Shown here one piece after another: positions 54,340-63,043 of a DNA stretch of 64,000 nt. The notes beneath the pieces were generated by a model that had not been told where the DNA came from, did not search any database, and was given only the letters and a program-made list of their open reading frames with translations. The stretch comes from Corynebacterium falsenii (lineage in GTDB: Bacteria > Actinomycetota > Actinomycetes > Mycobacteriales > Mycobacteriaceae), in assembly GCF_020099275.1 (NCBI RefSeq), contig NZ_CP083646.1, positions 1,054,001-1,118,000 of the forward strand, given 5' to 3'. The number at the start of each line of letters is the position of its first letter. The stretch's first letter is position 1. Both the position numbers and the translations under genes were made by a program.

Positions 54340-55146
54340 TTAAAAGATAATTGAATCTAATACTTTCCTGGGAATTCGCAGGGTATTCAGTTCGTCCGCG
54401 GTCACGGCACCGGCGGCGAGTGCTTCGCGGCAGACGTACCGCGCCTGCTCCTCTGGGTCGGCGATTCGCCGTTGATGGCTGGTGATGCTGGCGAGCTTTC
54501 CGGGGTCATCCCCGAACGCACGCCACGCTACTGCTGTGGCGATGCTGGCCAACGCCACGCCTCGTGGGTCTCGACGCCGCAACGCGTCCGTGGGCGGGCG
54601 GGCAACCGAGTGCTGGAATTGTGCCCGCTGCTCGGCGGAGCGGCGCGCCTCCCGGCTGCGTTTCTTGCGTACGTGGAGGACCTGCTGGCCAATGCCCACG
54701 GTGGTGCCGTCCGGGGCGGTGATGACGGAGGTGTGGGGGATGTTGCAGAAGCCGTCCTCGTCGACTTCCGTGCGGATCTGTGCGATGAGTTCGTCTGGCA
54801 CGGAGACATGGAGGGTGTCGCCGGTGCGGCCGGGGTTGAGGTATTGAAAGGTTCCGGTGCGGGTCCATGCTTCGTAGTCCGGCCCGAGGCGGTTCATGAC
54901 GAGGGTGCCGAAGAAGGCATCGGTCATGCTGAACAGCGTCCCGCCGAATGCGGCGCCGTGCATGTTCTTGTTCCACCAGCGCAGGCGCAGGGTGATGCGG
55001 GCATAGGACCAGTCGTCGGCGACCTCGCGGATGTGGATTCCGGACGCGCCGAGTGGTGGGAAGAGATTGAGGGCGATGCGGAGGCGCCGAGGTGTGGAGA
55101 AGGCGAGCGGGTAGACCCTGCGTAGCAGTGCGGATGGACGTGACAT
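54340..55146 (-). CDS. DUF4442 (hotdog thioesterase-like) protein
   Basis: A 268-aa protein. Residues 20-170 match DUF4442: NLFPPLGASGIHI, ARITLRLRWWNKNMHGAAFGGTLFSMTDAFFGTLVM, then FQYLNPGRTGDT and VLHVRKK. The family has a hotdog fold related to acyl-CoA thioesterases. The C-terminal ~90 residues (ARRSAEQRAQFQHS onward) are a charged extension not typical of the family. GAGG 4 nt upstream of the ATG is a short-spaced RBS. It is divergent from alkB across a 430-bp gap. Confidence 0.78.
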   Translation of the reverse strand: MSRPSALLRRVYPLAFSTPRRLRIALNLFPPLGASGIHIREVADDWSYARITLRLRWWNKNMHGAAFGGTLFSMTDAFFGTLVMNRLGPDYEAWTRTGTFQYLNPGRTGDTLHVSVPDELIAQIRTEVDEDGFCNIPHTSVITAPDGTTVGIGQQVLHVRKKRSREARRSAEQRAQFQHSVARPPTDALRRRDPRGVALASIATAVAWRAFGDDPGKLASITSHQRRIADPEEQARYVCREALAAGAVTADELNTLRIPRKVLDSIIF

Positions 55147-55576
55147 GGTGCCTCGCTAGCGGTCGTGGGTATAGGTGTAGCAAACGGTTTTGTATGTAAA
55201 CATAGGTGTCCTGGTGGTGATGGGGGTGGGTTTCGCGGGAATCCGTCGAATGGGAGTGGCGCTGGGGTGTGGTGTGTGAGTTGCGGGAATTGCTGTGATT
55301 GGCTCCTGATTTCTGGGTGTGACGTGGGTGTTCTTCGATCTTTTCCGGAAACACTTGCCTCCAAAAGTTTGGAAAAGGGCACGTATGTGTGAGTGAGTTT
55401 GTGGAACTGGTCGTGAATTAGCGGTGCGAAAGTAGTCTTAGTTTTGTGAGGGATAGCAATTGTTGATCGTGGTCCTGTCGGTAGTTCCGGACAGATGGCG
55501 GCAGCTCCCAGCTGGTGCTGGCGAACGGCAAAGTTAGCTGCCTCACGAGGACAGATGCTCGCGACGAGGGTGGAGA
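55147..55576 (+). other. Intergenic region upstream of alkB
   Basis: A 430-bp gap, more AT-rich than the flanks in its middle. It holds a 12-bp palindrome (55193-55204) near the DUF4442 promoter, an imperfect CTTTTCC/GGAAAAG inverted repeat around 55345-55380, and the alkB leader ending in GGTGGAGA. No gene is seen; the regulatory site of alkB is not recognisable. Confidence 0.5.
55193..55204. promoter_or_regulatory. Palindrome TATGTAAACATA
   Basis: TATGT-AA-ACATA is a perfect inverted repeat about 47 bp upstream of the DUF4442 start, overlapping a possible -35 (TTTACA) on the minus strand. Confidence 0.35.
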
Positions 55577-56809
55577 ATGGCCATGACGATTGCAGAGAGG
55601 CCACAAGCTGCTCAACGGAATGCTCCTGTTGAGGGATGGAAAGATTCGAAGAAGTACACCTGGGTGTTGAGCCTCGTTCCGGCTCTCATCCCATTGATCT
55701 TGTGGGGAGTCTGGGCCTGGATGGGGCAACTGGATGCTCCCATCCCAGTTCTCCACGTGGTGTGGTGGTTGGGTCCGTTTGCCGTTTTCATTCTGATCCC
55801 ATTTACTGACGCGGTTTTGGGCCGAGATGGGGAGAATGTGCCCGAGGAGTTCGTGCCGTGGCTCGAGGAGACGAAGTTCTATCGGATCATCAGCTATCTG
55901 TACTTCCCGCTGATGTTCGCATCGCTCATCGCGTGTTGTTACCTCTGGACCCGCGAGGGAATGACGTGGTACGACAACATCGGTTTGGCGTGGTCCATGG
56001 GCATGACCTCTGGCATCGGAATCGTCGCCGCTCACGAGCTCGGACATAAGAAGGGTGAGTTCGAGCGATGGTTGGGCAAGATCTGCCTGGCGGTGCCGGC
56101 CTATGGTCACTTCTACATTGAGCACAACCGAGGGCACCATGTGAAGGTCGCTACCCCGGAAGATCCAGTGAGCTCTCGCATGGGAGAAGACGTTTACCGC
56201 TACCTTCTTCGCTCCATTCCCCGTCAAGTTCCTCGCGCGTGGAATATCGAGAAGAAGCGGCTGAGTCGATCTGGGAAATCTGCCTTTCACTGGGACAACA
56301 ACGTCCTCAATGCGTGGGCAGTGACGGTGGTGCTCTGGGCGGTTCTGCTCGTCATTTTCGGCTGGTACATCCTGCCGTTCATGCTCATCCAGGCGGTGGT
56401 GGGTATTGCCCTGTTGGAGTTTGTGAATTACCTGGAGCATTACGGACTGCTTCGCCAGATGGGTCCTGATGGCCGCTACGAGCGAACCAGTCCGGAACAC
56501 AGCTGGAATTCCGACAACCTCACCACCAACGTGTTTCTGTATCAACTTCAGAGGCACAGCGATCATCATGCCAATCCCACCCGCAGGTACCAGTCGCTTC
56601 GGTCGGATGTGCTGGCCCCCGAGCTCCCCGCCGGCTACGCCACGATGATTGCCCTCGCATCGATACCGCCACTGTGGTTTGCGGTGATGGATAAGCGGCT
56701 CATGGCCCACTATGGCAATGACTTGAGCAAGGCTAATGTTTACGCCCCAGCACGGAAGCGCTTGGAGCGTAAGTGGGGAACTGCAACGGCGAAGGAGGGG
56801 AGCCAGTGA
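55577..56809 (+). CDS. alkB: Alkane 1-monooxygenase
   Basis: A 410-aa integral-membrane diiron hydroxylase that converts n-alkanes to 1-alkanols with O2 and rubredoxin electrons. All His boxes are present: HELGH (153-157), EHNRGHH (182-188), LQRHSDHH (324-331), and the AlkB-specific NYLEHYG (284-290). Six helices are predicted. The first ATG (55577) nearly touches GGTGGAGA; MTIAERPQ two codons later is a possible start. Its stop overlaps the next gene (TGATG), and rubredoxin follows. Confidence 0.95.
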   Translation: MAMTIAERPQAAQRNAPVEGWKDSKKYTWVLSLVPALIPLILWGVWAWMGQLDAPIPVLHVVWWLGPFAVFILIPFTDAVLGRDGENVPEEFVPWLEETKFYRIISYLYFPLMFASLIACCYLWTREGMTWYDNIGLAWSMGMTSGIGIVAAHELGHKKGEFERWLGKICLAVPAYGHFYIEHNRGHHVKVATPEDPVSSRMGEDVYRYLLRSIPRQVPRAWNIEKKRLSRSGKSAFHWDNNVLNAWAVTVVLWAVLLVIFGWYILPFMLIQAVVGIALLEFVNYLEHYGLLRQMGPDGRYERTSPEHSWNSDNLTTNVFLYQLQRHSDHHANPTRRYQSLRSDVLAPELPAGYATMIALASIPPLWFAVMDKRLMAHYGNDLSKANVYAPARKRLERKWGTATAKEGSQ

Positions 56810-57120
56810 TGACAACGCCCGAAAACCAATTCAAGATTCGATGCTCGCTTGCCGTCGCATTGGGGCTAGGGATCCTGGCCCTCGCCATCGCGGGCATGCT
56901 GGGTGTTCCAGTCTTGAGCTATCTCTATCCAATCCTGCTCTTGGTAACCCTTTTTGTCGCGGGTCCAGGGCTGGTGGGGCTCTACCGTGGCCTTGGCAAG
57001 CCCTCCGACTACGTCATCCCTAGGCCGAAGCAACGCACCCGCACTAGCGCTGCGACTCGCGCTGAGGCTGCCACCCGCGCTAGCGCTGCCTCCAGAAATC
57101 CGAGCGGCGCCCAGTCCTGA
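56809..57120 (+). CDS. Unrecognised small membrane protein between alkB and rubA
   Basis: A 103-aa protein coupled to alkB by a one-base stop/start overlap. Two hydrophobic helices (about 13-33 and 37-55) are followed by [20 protein letters not shown] and a low-complexity basic tail of Ala/Thr/Arg ([17 protein letters not shown]). I do not recognise the family. The position within alkB-x-rubA suggests a helper for AlkB assembly, substrate access or docking of rubredoxin; this is inference. Confidence 0.75.
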   Translation: MTTPENQFKIRCSLAVALGLGILALAIAGMLGVPVLSYLYPILLLVTLFVAGPGLVGLYRGLGKPSDYVIPRPKQRTRTSAATRAEAATRASAASRNPSGAQS

Positions 57121-57161
57121 TCATTATCCACTTCCAGCTATCGAGCAAAGGAGTCTTACGC

Positions 57162-57362
57162 ATGACTACCGATTCCAATTTCGCCGCAACCTCCTCCGCA
57201 CAAAAGTACGAGTGCCCCTGCTGCAATTACGTCTACGACCCTGATCTGGGCGAACCTAAGGAAGGCTTCGCGGCGGGCACGCCCTTTGCCGACATTCCCG
57301 ATGACTGGGAATGCCCGGATTGCGGCGTGCGGGACAAGGTCGATTTCGAACCGGTTGCCTAG
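57162..57362 (+). CDS. rubA: Rubredoxin
   Basis: A 66-aa rubredoxin with the two iron-binding knuckles [11 protein letters not shown] and [10 protein letters not shown]. The first knuckle is CPCC (CxxC with Cys at its last position). It passes electrons to AlkB. GCAAAGGAG supports the start. A rubredoxin reductase is not in the window. Confidence 0.95.
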   Translation: MTTDSNFAATSSAQKYECPCCNYVYDPDLGEPKEGFAAGTPFADIPDDWECPDCGVRDKVDFEPVA

Positions 57363-57446
57363 CGGCTCTCCGAAAGGGCACGAATCCCGGCGCGCGTGGA
57401 ATACATTCGGTCGCTACCCCGTTGCAGTGCCGTAGCAATGCACGGG

Positions 57447-57483
57447 TAGACTGCTGCTCGAATCAAATAGACAGACCAGTCTG
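57447..57483 (+). promoter_or_regulatory. Promoter region and palindrome of the DAACS gene
   Basis: TAGACT at 57447 is a -10 candidate; 19 bp further lies CAGACCAGTCTG (57472-57483; 5-bp arms, 2-bp spacer), placed at about +20 as an operator would be. Confidence 0.4.
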
Positions 57484-57510
57484 AACGATCTGAATGAAAG
57501 GGCTACCACA

Positions 57511-58962
57511 ATGGCCTCAACTTCGGCCTCAACACCGGCCTCACCTTCGGCCGCCACACAAAAGACCCGCCGAGGGCGCAACCGCCTCCTCCCACAGTGG
57601 ATGACCGGCTTCGGCGCCCAAGTCATCGCCGGCCTCATTATCGGCCTCATCCTCGGCTTCATCGCCAAGGGGCAGAATGCCGGCCTACCGGCCAACGAGG
57701 ACTCGTGGCTCAGCGGTCTCCTCGACGGCGTGGGCTCGGCGTATGTACAGCTGCTCAAGGTGATGGTCCCGCCGCTGGTGATCACCGCCGTGATCACCTC
57801 GGTGGCTAACCTCCGCAAGGTCACCAACGCCGCCCGCCTCGCCGCCAGCACGCTGATCTGGTTCGCCATCACCGCCTTCTTCTCCGTGCTCGTCGGCATC
57901 GGAGTGGGCCTCATTATCCGCCCCGGCGAGAACACCAGCGTGGACGCCACAGCCGCCGCCGACCCCGGCAGCACCGGCAGCTGGCTAGCCTTCATCCAGG
58001 GCATCGTCCCGGAGAATATCCTGGGTCTCGGCGCGAAGCTCTCCGATTCCGGCGACAGCGTGGGGCTTTCCTTCAACGTGCTCCAGCTGCTCGTCATCTC
58101 CCTGGCCATCGGCATAGCAGCGGTCAAGACCGGCCCCGCCGCCGAGCCCTTCCTGGGGTTCACCGAATCGCTGCTGAAGATCATCCAGACCGTCCTGTGG
58201 TGGATCATTCGCCTGGCACCGATCGGCACGGCTGCCCTCATCGGCCACGCTGTCGCGGATTACGGTTGGGACGCCCTGGGCTCCCTCGGCATGTTTGTGC
58301 TCGCCATTTACGTGGGTCTGGCCATCGTGCTTGGTGTGGTGTACCCCGCCGTCCTGGCCTTTAACCGACTGCCCGTCGCAGGTTTCTACCGCCGCGTCTG
58401 GCCGGTCACCTCGCTCGGCTTCGTCACTCGCTCGTCCATGGGCGTGATGCCCGTGACCCAGCGAGTCACAGAGCAGCGCATGGGCGTGCCCAGCGAATAC
58501 GCCTCCTTCGCCGTGCCGCTCGGGGCGACCACAAAGATGGATGGTTGCGCCTCCGTCTACCCGGCTGTGGCCGCGATCTTCGTGGCGCAGTTCTACGGTG
58601 TGCAGCTCGACTTCGTCGATTACCTGCTGATCATCTTCGTCTCCGTCATCGGTTCGGCCGCCACTGCCGGCACTACGGGCGCTACGGTCATGCTCACCCT
58701 TACCCTGTCCACCCTGGGTCTGCCGTTGGCCGGCGTGGGCCTGTTGCTGGCCATCGAACCCATCGTTGACATGGGCCGCACCGCGGTGAACGTCACTGGT
58801 CAGTCGTTGGCCGCCACCGTCGTGGCCAAGCGCGCCGGGATCCTCGATCAACCCACCTGGGATGCGGGTGAAGGTCCCTGGAACGCCGACGCCCCTACGC
58901 ACGAAAACCCGCAAGAATCTTCTCGGGATCGCGCGGATCAGCTGACCTCGGCGGTGCACTGA
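57511..58962 (+). CDS. Dicarboxylate/amino acid:cation symporter (DAACS)
   Basis: A 483-aa transporter of the GltP/DctA family with eight helices and two re-entrant loops. The binding region is visible: VTRSSMGVMPVTQ (serine-rich loop), GATTKMDGCASVYPA, and GTTGATVMLTLTLSTLGLPLAGVGLLLAIEPIVDMGRTAVNVTGQSLAA. It imports glutamate, aspartate or C4-dicarboxylates with H+ or Na+. The N-terminus is extended by a Thr/Ala/Ser-rich, basic tail. GAAAGGG 8 nt upstream is the RBS. Confidence 0.92.
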   Translation: MASTSASTPASPSAATQKTRRGRNRLLPQWMTGFGAQVIAGLIIGLILGFIAKGQNAGLPANEDSWLSGLLDGVGSAYVQLLKVMVPPLVITAVITSVANLRKVTNAARLAASTLIWFAITAFFSVLVGIGVGLIIRPGENTSVDATAAADPGSTGSWLAFIQGIVPENILGLGAKLSDSGDSVGLSFNVLQLLVISLAIGIAAVKTGPAAEPFLGFTESLLKIIQTVLWWIIRLAPIGTAALIGHAVADYGWDALGSLGMFVLAIYVGLAIVLGVVYPAVLAFNRLPVAGFYRRVWPVTSLGFVTRSSMGVMPVTQRVTEQRMGVPSEYASFAVPLGATTKMDGCASVYPAVAAIFVAQFYGVQLDFVDYLLIIFVSVIGSAATAGTTGATVMLTLTLSTLGLPLAGVGLLLAIEPIVDMGRTAVNVTGQSLAATVVAKRAGILDQPTWDAGEGPWNADAPTHENPQESSRDRADQLTSAVH

Positions 58963-59081
58963 TTTCGACTCTGGCGTTGAACCCTCGACGAAGTCGCTTG
59001 GCACGCCACAACGGAAGATAAGCAAAGAGGAAGGTAGGAATGTGGAGCGTTAAAAGACGACGCACGGTTGTATGACGGGTC

Positions 59082-59087
59082 TAGAGT
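59082..59087 (+). promoter_or_regulatory. -10 box of the gene at 59094 (leaderless)
   Basis: TAGAGT ends 6 nt before the ATG. Confidence 0.5.
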
Positions 59088-59093
59088 GAGGGA

Positions 59094-60512
59094 ATGGATT
59101 CCTCACCACACACTCCCCAAACCCGGTGGATGATGGTACGGGATACCATCGCCGCCGGGTTTCGCGCACCCTACAGCGCCACCTTGAAAGTCTACGAAGC
59201 CGGCTTCGATGACGAAGATGTCAGGCATGCTCGCTGGCACATGTTCCCACCTGATGAAATGATCAACCTCCATTTGGGGCCAGGGGAGTACGTGATCGCC
59301 AGAAACTCCCAGGGCTGGATGACTGTGCACAGCAGATCGGATGGACGGAGGTTTATCCGAGCAGCTGAAACCTACGTGAACGGGGCACAGGATTATCCCA
59401 ACGGCGTGACAATTCGCATCGACGATCCCTACCGTCTGAACGTGTCGATGGCTGCCGAGGAATTCATTGCGCTCGATCTGATCCTGAGAGCGCTCGATTC
59501 GGGGTATCCCACCGCTGCCGTGGAGACTGCGGAATTCAATGGGAGTTCGGTCTTCATCATTCCGGGTTCGTGGCTGATCAAGCAGGTGCGGGATCTGATA
59601 ATTGACCAAGAAACCGGGCTTCTCGTGGGAATTCGTGGCGCGGACGGATCAATCATCGCCGAGCTTGTGGACTTCGAGGCAGGCATTGAACCGGACACAT
59701 CGCTATTCGTTCCGGAAGGAACAATCATGGACAGTGAGGAGGTCATGGCGAACTGCGCAGCGGCGAATGGGCTAACCAGCCTCTCGCGCGTCAATGTGGA
59801 ACGCGAAACTCTGCGTGTGTATTCCGATCGCGCAGAATTGGCGTGGCAGGTCGATAGAAAAACGGGAAAGATTGAAGAGATTCTCTATACTGCCCATGAT
59901 TTGGGGGAACCCGAGGCCAACGATGGAGCTGGCGATTGCAGAGAGTCGGCACACCCCAAGGGAGGCGTGATCGTGGGGTGCCAACAGTGGCAAGAGGACC
60001 CCGAGAACGGCGAGCGAGGTTGGCTCCGTAACCGCGTCTACTGGAAGCGGCCTCACTCCTCACAGGACCTACTTGTGGATGCTAGCGCCGGTCCAGATGA
60101 TCGACCTCCGCAACCAGCGGTTGCCGGTGACCGGATCGCGGTGTTCAGCACGGAGGCAGTAAGCCTATTTAGCGAGGATATGGAGCTGCAGCAGAGGATT
60201 CCTTATCAAGGGCAATGGGCATCGACCGTGGGGGACTGGTTTGTCTCGGTGACTGTCAATCGCGATGACAGCGACAGCGCTGATGATCTGGCTCACCGAT
60301 GGGTTCTCGACCTGTGGGATCCCACAACGATGACGATCGTTGCCTCGGCACCTGTGAATCGGACGTGCCCATTTATCGTTGAGGATTGCGAACAAACGCT
60401 GTGGATCGCCGATGGTGAGCTTTACCGTTTAGACCAATCCAGTGAGGGGACATGGATCGTAACGCCCGTTATCTCGGGCGGAGTCGTCACCGGCGCAGAG
60501 GCCCTGAAGTGA
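59094..60512 (+). CDS. Unrecognised 472-aa protein
   Basis: No known family is recognised. There is no signal peptide or membrane helix. Repeating beta-strand-like segments (LGPGEYVIARNSQGWMTVHSR; RVYSDRAELAWQVDRKTGKI; DRIAVFSTEAVSLFSEDMELQQRI; CEQTLWIADGELYRLD) alternate hydrophobic and polar residues in the manner of beta-propeller or PQQ-like repeats, so a propeller-like fold is a guess. Four cysteines are scattered in the second half. It is a single gene with its own promoter. Confidence 0.7.
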   Translation: MDSSPHTPQTRWMMVRDTIAAGFRAPYSATLKVYEAGFDDEDVRHARWHMFPPDEMINLHLGPGEYVIARNSQGWMTVHSRSDGRRFIRAAETYVNGAQDYPNGVTIRIDDPYRLNVSMAAEEFIALDLILRALDSGYPTAAVETAEFNGSSVFIIPGSWLIKQVRDLIIDQETGLLVGIRGADGSIIAELVDFEAGIEPDTSLFVPEGTIMDSEEVMANCAAANGLTSLSRVNVERETLRVYSDRAELAWQVDRKTGKIEEILYTAHDLGEPEANDGAGDCRESAHPKGGVIVGCQQWQEDPENGERGWLRNRVYWKRPHSSQDLLVDASAGPDDRPPQPAVAGDRIAVFSTEAVSLFSEDMELQQRIPYQGQWASTVGDWFVSVTVNRDDSDSADDLAHRWVLDLWDPTTMTIVASAPVNRTCPFIVEDCEQTLWIADGELYRLDQSSEGTWIVTPVISGGVVTGAEALK

Positions 60513-60580
60513 GGACACCTGGTATTTATTGGCCATGTGGTCGTGTGGGGCCAGGGACCGTGCAGTAGCCGCCCAGACAA

Positions 60581-60952
60581 CTACCACGAACGGGCGATGC
60601 GAGCGGCGTCGAGCATAGTCAGGTGGGGGTAGTCACGACGCAGCCGACGAACAACAACCGCGAGCCCATCACGGTCGCGTTGGAGTTTGAGAGTGCGCCG
60701 TCGGCGTTCGGAGAGGTTCAACGTCCCGCCTTCCTCGATTGTGGCGTACTCGGAATCCCGTATGCTTCCCACGGCGAACACAGCGAAGGCCTGGGCGAGG
60801 AAGCTGTACCCCACGACGGCGGGGATCGAATCTGGGCTGCTGGCCACTGCAATGAGGACGATTCCGGCCGCTGCGAGGGCTAAGCCGGTGGACACCACTG
60901 CTGGACGCATTCGATAAAACCTCTTTCCACGAGTTTTCACAGAGCTATTCAC
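60581..60952 (-). CDS. Unrecognised two-helix membrane protein
   Basis: A 123-aa protein: basic N-terminus, TM helices at about 17-38 and 44-62, then a charged C-terminal cytoplasmic helix region (LNLSERRRRTLKLQRDRDGLAVVVRRLRRDYPHL begins near 79). No family is recognised. It is convergent with the gene at 59094. Confidence 0.6.
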   Translation of the reverse strand: MNSSVKTRGKRFYRMRPAVVSTGLALAAAGIVLIAVASSPDSIPAVVGYSFLAQAFAVFAVGSIRDSEYATIEEGGTLNLSERRRRTLKLQRDRDGLAVVVRRLRRDYPHLTMLDAARIARSW

Positions 60953-61030
60953 AGAACGATCCGCGTTTTCAGCGGACCCCGTCTAGTAGAAAACTCACCG
61001 AGGTCACATCAGCAATGTCTTGATGGAAAA

Positions 61031-63034
61031 TTAACGGGCGCCCGGTTGCTGCACCAACCGCCCCAGCGCCCCGCGCACCTTGTCGCCATCCGTGGTCTCC
61101 CAGAAATCCGGCATGGAGGCGCGAATGTAGGACCCATAGCGCGCCGTCTTCAAGCGCGGATCCAGCACGGCCACCACGCCGCGGTCATCGACAGACCGCA
61201 GCAAACGCCCCGCGCCCTGAGCCATGAGCAGCGCGGCATGATTAGCCGCCACCTCCATGAAGCCGCTGCGGCCGGCGGCGTCGACCGCTTCCTTACGAGC
61301 CTGCAATAGCGGATCATCCGGGCGGGGGAAGGGGATCCGGTCCATCACCACCAGCGACAATGAGCGGCCGGGAACGTCCACACCCTGCCACAAGCCCAGG
61401 GTGCCGAACAGGCACGTGGACTCTTCGTCGCGGAACTTCTCCACCAGAGAACTCAGCGAGTCCTCACCCTGCAGCAGGATCTTGTAGGGGCTGACGGCGC
61501 GGAGCTTATCGGCCATCTCCTCGGCCGCGCGCCGGGAACTGAAAAGCCCCAGCGTGCGCCCGCCGGCGGCGTTAATCAGCCGGGAGAGCTCATCGACGGA
61601 CTGCTGCGATGCGCCGTCCCTCCCGGGTGGGGGAAGATGCCGCGCCACGTAGAGGATGCCATGCGTCCGAGCCTCGAAGGGCGTGCCAACGTCCAACGTG
61701 GTGGCGTCGGACCCCAGACCCCACGACGCCAACATGGAGGTAAAACGACCACCAAGAGCCAACGTGGCGGAGGTGAGAACCACGGTGTTACGGCCGAACA
61801 GGCGCTGACGCAGCAGGTCTGCCACACTCAGCGGGGCCACGTAGACCACCTGGCGATTGTGGTCGGCGGACAGCCACACCACGTCCTCGCCAAGGAGGTC
61901 TTCGCTATCGTCGGCGGCTTCCGGAGAGGAAGCGTCGAGAATGCGCACGCACGTATCGTGCAGCTCCTCGGTCGCAACGAGCACAGCCTGTCGCTCACCG
62001 GCCTTCTCCGGGTCGTTGGCGACCTCACCCGCCGGGATAGCGTTGATCTGGCGGTTGGTCTTCCAGGCGGCATCCTTCAACGTGGTCAGGGGAACCTCGA
62101 GGGCAGAGGGCACGGAGGTCCACCGGCCGGTGATATCCGTGACCGCCAGCTCGCCGCGCAGGGCCTCCAGCCACGCATCGCCGGCGGCCTGCAGATCATC
62201 ACCGGTTCCTTCGGGACCGAGCTTCCCAGCGCGCTTGGCCAGGATGGCCACGGCGGTGGGGGAGAGCTCTGCGGTGGCCACGGAGGTGATGCGGTCTTCG
62301 AGCTCGTGCGCCTCATCGATCACCACGAACTTGTGCTCGGGGAGCACGGGAGCTTCAACCAGGGCGTCGATGGCCAGCAGCGCGTGGTTGGTGACCACAA
62401 TGTCCGCCTGGGCGGCTCGGGCGCGCGCTTGTTCTGCGAAGCAATCTTCACCGAAGGGGCAGCGGGTAGCCCCCAAGCATTCGCGGGCGGTCACGGACAC
62501 CTGCCGCCACGCCTGGTCGGAGACGCCGCGCGGCAGGTTATCGCGGTCGCCGTCCTCCGTTTCCTGAGCCCACGTGTGCAGCCGGGATACTTGGCGGCCC
62601 GTGGCGGAAACCTGCGAGGCATCCATCAGTGCTTCCTCCTCCGGGTTCATCCCGGAATCGGTGGCCATCCCGTTGACCTTGTTGAGGCAGAGGTAGTTGC
62701 TGCGGCCCTTTTGGATGGCGAACTCGAGCGGGCGATCCAGCTCTGGCTTGAGCGCGTTGGCCAGGCGGGGGAGGTCACGCTCCACGAGCTGGCGCTGCAG
62801 CGCGATGGTTGCGGTGGACACGATGACGGGCAAGTCCTCCGCCATGGCCTTCGAGATCGCCGGGATGAGGTACGCCAGGGACTTACCCGTGCCCGTGCCT
62901 GCCTGCACGGCGAGGTGTTTTTCCTCGTCCAGGGCCTTTTCCACTGCTGTGGCCATCTTTTGCTGACCGGGGCGGGGTGCGCCGCCGAGGTCGGAGACGG
63001 CCAGGCTGAGCAGATCGAGAACTGATGAAGCCAT
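61031..63034 (-). CDS. dinG: DinG/YoaA-type ATP-dependent DNA helicase
   Basis: A 667-aa XPD-like superfamily 2 helicase. Walker A is AGTGTGKS (45-52), DEAH box VVIDEAHELED, and the helicase C-terminal motif QGAGRLLRSVDDRGVVAVLDPR. Four cysteines (YLCLN, RECLG, TRCPFG, EDCFA) between the motifs would bind a 4Fe-4S cluster. It unwinds 5'-3' and acts on R-loops or stalled forks. It starts 9 nt downstream of the pncB stop, so it is probably in an operon with it. Confidence 0.9.
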   Translation of the reverse strand: MASSVLDLLSLAVSDLGGAPRPGQQKMATAVEKALDEEKHLAVQAGTGTGKSLAYLIPAISKAMAEDLPVIVSTATIALQRQLVERDLPRLANALKPELDRPLEFAIQKGRSNYLCLNKVNGMATDSGMNPEEEALMDASQVSATGRQVSRLHTWAQETEDGDRDNLPRGVSDQAWRQVSVTARECLGATRCPFGEDCFAEQARARAAQADIVVTNHALLAIDALVEAPVLPEHKFVVIDEAHELEDRITSVATAELSPTAVAILAKRAGKLGPEGTGDDLQAAGDAWLEALRGELAVTDITGRWTSVPSALEVPLTTLKDAAWKTNRQINAIPAGEVANDPEKAGERQAVLVATEELHDTCVRILDASSPEAADDSEDLLGEDVVWLSADHNRQVVYVAPLSVADLLRQRLFGRNTVVLTSATLALGGRFTSMLASWGLGSDATTLDVGTPFEARTHGILYVARHLPPPGRDGASQQSVDELSRLINAAGGRTLGLFSSRRAAEEMADKLRAVSPYKILLQGEDSLSSLVEKFRDEESTCLFGTLGLWQGVDVPGRSLSLVVMDRIPFPRPDDPLLQARKEAVDAAGRSGFMEVAANHAALLMAQGAGRLLRSVDDRGVVAVLDPRLKTARYGSYIRASMPDFWETTDGDKVRGALGRLVQQPGAR

Positions 63035-63043
63035 ACGTGCGGG

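Noticed and set aside
61637..63025. Long plus-strand frame opposite dinG
   Set aside because: Antisense shadow of a protein with complete helicase and Fe-S motifs.
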